Source of the DNA: Eutrigla gurnardus
Lineage: Eukaryota; Chordata; Actinopteri; Perciformes; Triglidae
Reading direction: 5' to 3'
Length of the DNA: 64,000 nt
NCBI GenBank assembly: GCA_963514095.1
Contig: OY741268.1
Span: 4,734,001 to 4,798,000 of the forward strand
In this document: positions 57,300-64,000 of the stretch, one piece after another
Position numbering within the stretch: the first letter of the stretch is position 1
Layout: each line of letters begins with the position of its first letter
Notes under the pieces: generated by a model
Told to the model about the DNA's origin: nothing
What the model saw: only the letters and a program-made list of their open reading frames with translations
Databases searched by the model: none
Translations under genes and position numbers: made by a program

Positions 57300-57672
57300 T
57301 TAATCATGGATGCTCTGCTCTTCTCTGCATGGCCTCACGGGGCTGCAACCAGCCTGCAAACAGTGCTTCAAAAAGAGGTTGCTTGGTTAAACATGTAGCT
57401 GCATTTTTCACTAGTTGAGTGGCATTTCGAAATTGATAGTCAAAGTATGTGATGTAATATTTCTAAGTGGCTTAATTCAGCTACACGCCACACTTTCCAG
57501 TTTTTTATTTAAAAAAAAGAAAATTAAAACCAAATATCATTTTTCTTCCACTTCACAATTATGCACCAATTTGGTCTATCACAAAAAATCCAAATAAAAT
57601 ACAGTTCGTTTGTGGTTGTAATGTGACAAAATGTGGAAAAGTTCAAGGGGTATGAATACTTTTACAAGACAC
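57300..57672 (-). mobile_element. Tc1/mariner-like end fragment
   Basis: The minus strand from 57672 reads CAGTGTCTTGTAAAAGTATT, CATACCCCTTGAACTTTTCC and ACATTTTGTCACATTACAACC: a terminal repeat common among fish Tc1-like elements, ending at TA. The part left of about 57540 is not clearly recognisable. No transposase. Confidence 0.65.
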
Positions 57673-59072
57673 TGTATAAGTTAGAAGCATGATTTTCAGA
57701 CTAGTTTTAAAAACAGCGTGTTTTGAATCTTTAATATCATTTAACAGGATCTGTCATGATAATTTGGATGTGTTGGTGGGTGTAGAATAGTCTGGCTCGA
57801 ATGTCAAAGGAAGGTGATAGGTAGGCAGACTCAGCAGACATTTAGAGTTCCCAGAGGTGTAACTTTACTTACAGTGCCCTCCATTATACGTGTAACTCAA
57901 CATTCAGAATTAAACTATAAGGAAAATAACTCAGAAAAAGAACTATAGCAAATAAAAAATAGAAAATTAACAAAAGGCACATGTCTCTGGCAGCACGGCC
58001 TCCCCCTCTCCCCCGGAGCCCAAATTCCTCTGCCTTATAGTAGGCGAATTCGACTTGATGTAGCCGCCTGCAGCGCGCTACCTAATGTGATGGATTGTGG
58101 GTTGAAGCGATGCATGATGGCTAGAATTTGTGTCCGACTTAGCAGCCGACTACAAAGACGTCACAGGGTCGCGACCATATCACTTGACCCAAAACATCGC
58201 GGGAACAAGTTTTTAAGAGCCGCTTCTTGCAGCGCCTGGCAGCGCGGTCTACGACGGCTGCAACCGGCTTGTCCACACCTCCGCTACAGTGGAATGGTTC
58301 TCATTGGTTAAAAGTTCAATGACGTGTGTTCAGGTCTGCACTCGGCGGCCACCTTGTGGTGAAATGATTTAATGATTTGCCTTTTTATTTTGGTCGCTTT
58401 GATGTCATGGCTTGATTTAAAGTTCTATGAATTGTGCTGTGAGTAGGCCTATTTATGTGAGGTCTGGTTAATACAAACATAGAATGATAATACAAATATA
58501 CTGGAAAAAAAGAATGCCTTCCACATTCGGCCTTACGTGTGTGTGTGTGTGTATATATATATATCTTTTAGAGCCCGCCCCCTCAGACACCTGCAGCTCT
58601 CGTCGGCGTGATAAGTCAAGTCAAGCCAAGACCATCCTGAACAAGCCTATTGGGCCCTCAATCCATCCTAGCCCGATTCAGTCCGAACCAAAATACGATA
58701 AGGTTGAACAAACAGTAACCTACCTCGAAAGAAATTCACTTTCCTCCCTGGAACTAACACACGCATTCAAATACCTAAATGGCTGTCTTAACGGTCAGTT
58801 CTAATCATCCCTTACTTCCGACATGCAAGAAACAAACAAAAGAAATATATTCTTTCATACGAAAAAACCCTCCACTTGGTTTGGCCCGGTGATGTCAGCA
58901 GGAAATGCTGGGCCGGTCCCTCCCTCTTTCCTGCATGGCTGATTTGAACAAAGGAACAAACAATTGTAAGTATGAACCAAGGAAAAACAATTAAAAACTG
59001 TTGAAACCTGCAACATAATAAAAAGAACTGAAACTCCAAATGGCTGTGTGCTTTAATTTACTGAAGTGCTTT
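57673..59072. other. Non-coding, partly repeat-like
   Basis: The GC-rich part 58000-58330 includes 58109-58160, similar to 9960-10012. A GT-AT microsatellite lies at 58537-58564. No gene is seen. Confidence 0.45.
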
Positions 59073-59960
59073 GATGTAACTAGTGATGGTGAGATGAAGC
59101 CTCATGAGGCATCGAACCACTTGAGCCAATTGGTTCGAGAAAGGGTTCATTTCTCGAAGCTTCATGTGCACACGAAACCACCTACTGGCCAAGTGTATAA
59201 TCACAGGCAGCTGTATCTGAACCACATAATGTGTGATGCATTAAATTCTTGTGTCTGTTATGTCTGTTGGGAATGACTATGAATTACAAAAAATGTATGA
59301 CCAAATAATTACTTAAAGATCACTCAAGCCTTTTTATCATTCTATACAGACAGTGTGGAAGCAGGGAGAGAGAGAGGGAGAAGACATTGCAGGAAACTGA
59401 TCATGGGCCGGGAGTTGAACCCCGGATCGCCGCGTCGAGGAAGTAGAGCCTCTGTACATGAGGCGGCTGCCCTAACCACTGCGCCACCTGCCGCCCCATG
59501 ATGAAATAATTTCTGTACATAAATTATCACATGTGTGTATAATACATTTTTTTAATGTATTCTGTGTGTGTAAATTTTCCCCAAATGGTAATATCATCAC
59601 TCACCTAAATCTCTCTCTCTCCCTGAACTCTCCAAACTATATAAACGCTATCCAAACTCTAGTATCCAAACTATGCAAACTCTATCCAAACTCTCAACTG
59701 ACTGCATCAAACTCTGCTTCAAAAACCCACATTTTGAATGGAGCCTGAGGGGTCTATCTGTAAAACCTCGCAGCAAAATCTGAACCACTTCCCGAAGCAA
59801 TCACGTGGTACAGCCGGGCAGCGAGGCTTCGGACGTCATCATTTTTGGCTCCTCCTCTAAATGAAGCAAGCCTCGATACGCGCTTCGAGGAAACGCCCCC
59901 TTCATTACTCGACACACACTTTGAAGCCTCGGCACATCTCGTAACATCACTAGATGTAAC
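59073..59960 (+). mobile_element. Non-autonomous hAT element with 8-bp target duplications
   Basis: Element 59081-59952. The ends TAGTGATG (59081-59088) and CATCACTA (59945-59952) are exact inverted repeats fitting the hAT pattern. GATGTAAC occurs on both sides (59073-59080 and 59953-59960), the 8-bp duplication diagnostic of hAT. Subterminal GAAGCCTC/GAGGCTTC motifs recur at both ends. There is no transposase; a SINE is nested inside. Confidence 0.88.
59303..59511 (-). mobile_element. tRNA-derived SINE nested in the hAT element
   Basis: Minus-strand SINE at about 59311-59503. The head reads GGCGGCAGGTGGCGCAGTGG (A box) with GGTTCAACTCC (B box) following, then the body CTTCTCCCTCTCTCTCTCCC and CACACTGTCTGTATAGAATG. 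Candidate duplications AAATAATT lie at 59303-59310 and 59504-59511. It is the same family as 10154-10347 and closer to a complete promoter. Confidence 0.85.
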
Positions 59961-60778
59961 CTTTAACAATGTTAACACAAACAAACCCGGGATAGTAAGT
60001 GCAACATTGATACTAATAGCAAGGGTAAATTAAAGAACACATGGAAAACCTAATATAATGTAATATGAAATTAAACCTGTAATGTATTTAATGAACAAAT
60101 AAGGGACAAATAGTGAGTAAAGGGAGTTCTCACCCACTTTGTCACAGTGGGGAGCATTCGAACCGATACAAGGCACAGCAGAGGGGTTGTGAGAACACGG
60201 GTGCTGTAATTTATCAATACAATGTTCACGTCCTGTACAGAATAGGCAGGTAATATGAGGCTAATTCCCGCCCCTTTGTGCTCCATGGGACCTATTATTT
60301 CAGAAAACATATTTATGCTAGTCAACAGCAACTAATTTTATTTGTATCCTGTTTAAATTGTACTATGAATTACACATGATATTTTTTAATTGAAAATATA
60401 ATTTTGCAAGAAAATCTCAGTTGATCATTTAACAATTTAAGTAGATGACACTACAATGTGAAATGTGTATTTTTGAAGACTTTTCACCAAAAGTGTGCTA
60501 CTCGTACAGCTGCCCGTGTCATGTTGATCACTATAACCAAAATTTTATTTCCTTTTCTTTATTTCTGATGCAGATTATCATCTAACTGACATTAGTTTAT
60601 TTATTACAAAGTACTAAGTAATGAAATGGACGGCTTGACCTTTTACAGGCTTGGTCCAAGTTCTTCTGTCTCTCGGTGAGTTGGTGAGTCACTGCATAGA
60701 AGGTGCATGAAGATGAAGCCAGTAAGTGGCATAGGGGAGGGAGGGGGTGCCATTCATCTGCCGCTTGCAGTGGCACAT
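59961..60778. other. Non-coding; no gene seen
   Basis: AT-rich, no motif recognised. Confidence 0.45.
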
Positions 60779-61186
60779 TGTTATGACCACATGGCTCAAG
60801 CATGGCATAACAAATTGGGAGACACGCAGTGACAAGTTTTTGGTATATTTATTTAACAATAAAAGGCACTAACAAGGAAATTAAGTATCAGTGTAGATGG
60901 CAGCTTAACTATGTGTAATGTGTAATGGACTGGTGTAATGAGAATGTACAACAAAACCAAAATGAAGACGATGAGGTTTGGCAGCAGCTTCAGTCACCCA
61001 GGCAGCGAGAGAGCGACAGGCTGGATGTCTTCCTCCTTTTATAGGCCAACCAGGCCAATCAGGTCAATCAGTTGCACCTGCTGCAGAAAGGGAAGAGCCA
61101 AATGGCCCAAGTAGTGAAGCAGCGCCTCCCCCCACCACACAGGGGAAGGACACCTTCCCTGACCGCCAGGGAAGGGGGACGTAACA
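60779..61186 (-). repeat. 3' LTR of the right Gmr1-like element (408 bp)
   Basis: On the minus strand it starts TGTTACGTCC at 61186 and ends GGTCATAACA at 60779. TATAAAA is at about 61036-61042 and AATAAA at 60848-60853. A terminal inverted repeat spans 60779-60812: TGTTATGACC against TGGCATAACA (near-perfect arms), the counterpart of the hairpin at 5443-5471. Confidence 0.85.
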
Positions 61187-61318
61187 CCCTCCCCCTTAAA
61201 ACAGAGGCCCAACATACGGCCTCTGTAAACAAGGCTGCGGCAACAAAGAAATTAAACAATATTTATGTCAAAGGGAGGAAAGGCAAAATGTTAAATGGGA
61301 TCGGTCAGGGTAACTGGT

Positions 61319-64000
61319 TTACTTGAACCCTCCTGGCGCCCGCGACAGCGCATCGGCTATTACGTTGTCCACGCCACGAATGTGTCTGATGCTCAAGTTA
61401 TAGGGCTGTAAAAAGAGTGTCCACCTCATTAACCGCTGGCTTGGACTCTGCAGAGAGTGGAGGAAGGTTAGAGGGTTATGGTCTGAATACACAACCACCG
61501 GATGGACCCCACCTCCCACGTACACATCAAAATGCTGCAGAGCCCACACCAACGCCAGCGCCTCCTTCTCTATTGTAGAGTAGTTCAGTTGATGACGGTT
61601 GAACTTCTTAGAAAAGAAGCTGACCGGTCTAACCACTCCCTGATCATCACTCTGCATCAGGACACCCCCAGCCCCAACCTGACTGGCGTCCACCTGCAAC
61701 TGGAATGGCTGATCTAGGTGAGGCGCTGCCAGGACAGGAGCTGTACTCAACAGCATCTTCACTTGGCCAAAAGCCTGCCGACAGGCCAGAGACCATTCAA
61801 ACTTGACCTTCTGCTGTAGTAGGCCGGTCAATGGGGCGACCACTGAAGAAAAATTAGGGCAAAAACTTCTATAGTAGCCAACCATACCCAAAAATCGTCT
61901 AAGCTCAGTCTTGGAGACAGGCGGTGGAAACTTGTCGATAGCACGGACTTTGGCCCTTACTGGCTTGACCTGTCCTTGTCCCACAACCTTCCCCAGGTAC
62001 GCAACAGTGGCCCTGGCAAATTCACATTTAGCCACATTAACTGTGAGGTTAGCGTCTTGGAGACGAACAAACAATGCATGGACTCGATCCCTGTGCTGTT
62101 CCCAAGTGTCACTGTATACTACGACATCATCTAAATAAACAGCTACGCCCTCCAGCCCTGCCACTACTTGGTTCATCAGACGCTGAAAAGTGGCAGGCGC
62201 ATTTCGGAGCCCAAAACTCATGACCCTGTAGGAATACAGCCCCGATGACGTAATGAAAGCAGCGATCTCTTGGGCACGTGGCGTCAGCGGGACCTGCCAG
62301 TATCCTTTTAATAGGTCAAATTTACTCACAAACCTGGCAGATCCTACCGCATCCACGCAATCCTCCATCCTCGGTAAGGGAAAAGAATCAGGTTTAGTCA
62401 CTTCGTTTACCCTTCGGTAGTCTGTGCAAAACCTGTCTGTCATGTCTGATTTTCCCACCAGTAGGCATGGAGAGGCCCAACTGGAATTTGAAGGCACAGC
62501 CAGCTCATTATCTAGCAGATACTGAACCTCAGCGTCCATGCGGCGGCGCTTCTCCAGAGGAACTCTGTAGAACCTTTGCCGAATTGGCTTTGCATCCCCA
62601 ACATCGATGTCATGCTGCACTAAGTGGGTACAGGAAGGAGTATCAGAAAACAGGGAAGGGAAAGCAGCCAACAGTCCCGACAGATCCCTGCCTTGTTCTT
62701 CTGACAAGTGGCAGAATAGACCCCTTAAATCTGCAAGCGTTTCTGAGTTTTTGAGCCGAGGACGCAGCACGCCATCCCCAGGCCCTCTCACATCCGCCTC
62801 TTCCTCATCCCCCGTTTCCCCTACTGAAACAGATGCCGGGAGCATGTGAGCTATGGTAGTCAACATAGCAGGCTTAACCTCCTGAACCACATCCGCTCCT
62901 GGCACAGATATACGGGCATAGTAAGCTTTCAGCAAGTTCACATGACACAGTTGTGTTGACTTTTTACGGTCTGGAGTATCAACCAGATAGTTCTGTTCAG
63001 AGACCTGTCGGACCACGGTGTACGGTCCAGTGAACTTGGCCTGGAATGGCGAACCAAGGATAGGCAGCAATGCCAACACCTGGTCTCCAGGACAGAACAC
63101 TCGAGGCTCTGTTCTGCGGTCATAGTACCGCTTCATCTTACTCTGGACGGCTGTCAGATGATCACCCGCCATCTTAACCGCCAGATGTAGTCTACGATGA
63201 AAACCGTTCACATAATCAATCAGGTTGACAGGCGGCTCTGCAACTTTTAGGCCATCCTGCAAAACTGAAAGGGGACCCCTCACTTTGTGTGCGAACACCA
63301 ACTCACTGGGGCTAAACCCTGTGCTCTCCTGCACCACCTCCCTGGCTGACAACATAAGCCAAGGCAGCCCTTCCTCCCAATCCCCCTTAAGCTCAGTACA
63401 GTATGAACGCATAAGCGACTTCAGGGTTTGGTGGAACCTTTCCAGTGCTCCCTGACTCTGAGCATGGTAAGCACTAGCTTTGTTGTGCTTGACCTTCAGC
63501 TGGCTCAAAACCTCTGCAAACATTCGTGACGTAAAGTTGGATCCTTGGTCACTCTGTATGACCCGAGGAATTCCAAAGTAGGATATGAACTGTGATAAAG
63601 CCTTAACAATCGATCGTGTGGTGATGGAGCGGAGAGGGTACACAGCGGGGTAACGTGTGGTCTGACACATTACCGTCAACAGATAGATGCACCCCGACTT
63701 GGATGGAGGGAGCGGCCCCACACAGTCGATGATGAGATGCTGGAATGGCTCACTTACTGCTGGAATGGGGTAAAGAGGTGCAGGTTTGATAGTCTGGTTA
63801 GGCTTGCCTGTGATCTGGCAGGTATGACAAGTCTTAATGAACCTGGTAACCTCTTTCTTTAACCTGGGCCAGAAGAAGTAACGCAGCAATCTGTTACAAG
63901 TCTTCCTAACCCCCATGTGTCCAGCCACCTCACCGTGGGCTGTCTCCAAAATTACTTCTCTAAACTTGGCAGGCACAACTACCTGAAGTACGGGATCACC
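61319..64000 (-). CDS. pol: Pol: integrase, RT, RNase H (Gmr1-type order), partial
   Basis: Open for the whole visible length and to the window edge, ending at TAA 61319-61321; there is no start inside the window. Order on the minus strand: zinc module (HMGVRKTCNRLLRYFFWPRL, then TCHTCQ), integrase core (DCVGPLPPSKSG, SDQGSNF, QGALERFHQ), a GPY/F-like TGPYTVV, RT with VYLDDVVVYSD, and RNase H from LQVDASQVGAGGVL to ADALSR. All catalytic acids seen in the left copy are present here. With no stop in almost 900 codons, this copy may be able to make active enzyme. Confidence 0.92.
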   Translation of the reverse strand, partial: GDPVLQVVVPAKFREVILETAHGEVAGHMGVRKTCNRLLRYFFWPRLKKEVTRFIKTCHTCQITGKPNQTIKPAPLYPIPAVSEPFQHLIIDCVGPLPPSKSGCIYLLTVMCQTTRYPAVYPLRSITTRSIVKALSQFISYFGIPRVIQSDQGSNFTSRMFAEVLSQLKVKHNKASAYHAQSQGALERFHQTLKSLMRSYCTELKGDWEEGLPWLMLSAREVVQESTGFSPSELVFAHKVRGPLSVLQDGLKVAEPPVNLIDYVNGFHRRLHLAVKMAGDHLTAVQSKMKRYYDRRTEPRVFCPGDQVLALLPILGSPFQAKFTGPYTVVRQVSEQNYLVDTPDRKKSTQLCHVNLLKAYYARISVPGADVVQEVKPAMLTTIAHMLPASVSVGETGDEEEADVRGPGDGVLRPRLKNSETLADLRGLFCHLSEEQGRDLSGLLAAFPSLFSDTPSCTHLVQHDIDVGDAKPIRQRFYRVPLEKRRRMDAEVQYLLDNELAVPSNSSWASPCLLVGKSDMTDRFCTDYRRVNEVTKPDSFPLPRMEDCVDAVGSARFVSKFDLLKGYWQVPLTPRAQEIAAFITSSGLYSYRVMSFGLRNAPATFQRLMNQVVAGLEGVAVYLDDVVVYSDTWEQHRDRVHALFVRLQDANLTVNVAKCEFARATVAYLGKVVGQGQVKPVRAKVRAIDKFPPPVSKTELRRFLGMVGYYRSFCPNFSSVVAPLTGLLQQKVKFEWSLACRQAFGQVKMLLSTAPVLAAPHLDQPFQLQVDASQVGAGGVLMQSDDQGVVRPVSFFSKKFNRHQLNYSTIEKEALALVWALQHFDVYVGGGVHPVVVYSDHNPLTFLHSLQSPSQRLMRWTLFLQPYNLSIRHIRGVDNVIADALSRAPGGFK

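Larger units (their letters stand above)
60779..64000 (-). mobile_element. Gmr1-like LTR retrotransposon, runs off right edge
   Basis: Minus strand: Pol (64000-61319), spacer, polypurine tract AAGGGGGAGGG (61187-61198) and 3' LTR (61186-60779). Gag and the 5' LTR lie beyond the window. Integrase precedes RT as in the left element, and the proteins align almost throughout by eye, but DNA sequence and LTRs are clearly different, so these are two related families and not two ends of one insertion. Confidence 0.9.

Noticed and set aside
1..64000. Both Gmr1-like copies as ends of one large composite
   Set aside because: Their DNA and LTRs differ clearly, so they are members of two related families.

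Overview
The window reads as teleost fish DNA. It is eukaryotic (spliced genes, CA/GT microsatellites, no operons) and crowded with transposon families typical of ray-finned fish: Gmr1-like Ty3/gypsy elements, L2/CR1-type LINEs, RTE (Rex3/Expander-like) LINE tails, piggyBac, Tc1/mariner, hAT and Harbinger-like DNA transposons, and tRNA-derived SINEs. The species cannot be named from the sequence. No conventional host protein-coding gene was recognised; the window is probably intergenic or intronic. Nearly every long reading frame belongs to a mobile element.

Layout. 1-5471: most of a Gmr1-like LTR retrotransposon (+) with gag-protease, then integrase-RT-RNase H, then the 3' LTR. 5790-6824: an intact five-exon gene of 172 codons with tiny introns, family not established. 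7087-8040: repeats. 8041-9725: a LINE with a stop and a frameshift. 10154-10347: a SINE with a 13-bp target duplication. 14234-15325: a Harbinger-like relic. 17341-23015: one LINE whose endonuclease is split by about 2 kb holding a piggyBac transposase gene and a second LINE tail. 23262-26285: a piggyBac element with terminal repeats and a three-exon transposase gene broken by one stop codon. 27100-27913: an RT scrap and a SINE. 29100-32160: a nearly complete L2-type LINE. 32500-41600: mostly non-coding, with minisatellites, RTE tails and a teleost repeat carrying a GC-rich tandem array. 45733-47228: a Tc1 transposase relic and an L2 3' fragment. 47714-49718: a third piggyBac copy interrupted by a solo Gmr1-like LTR with a 5-bp target duplication. 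50050-55335: an inverted-array repeat into which a 5-kb LINE (-) has inserted. 59081-59952: a non-autonomous hAT element with 8-bp target duplications and a nested SINE. 60779-64000: a second Gmr1-like element (-), running off the right edge.

Interplay. The window is a nested insertion record: solo LTR into piggyBac, SINE into hAT, LINE into an inverted-array repeat, piggyBac sequence inside a LINE. Most useful points: three related LTRs that all end in an inverted repeat; a gag with a SCAN-like segment; the five-exon gene of unknown family; a piggyBac intron that looks like a retroposon tail; and palindromes near piggyBac ends that recur elsewhere. Family assignments rest on motifs read by eye; no database was searched.
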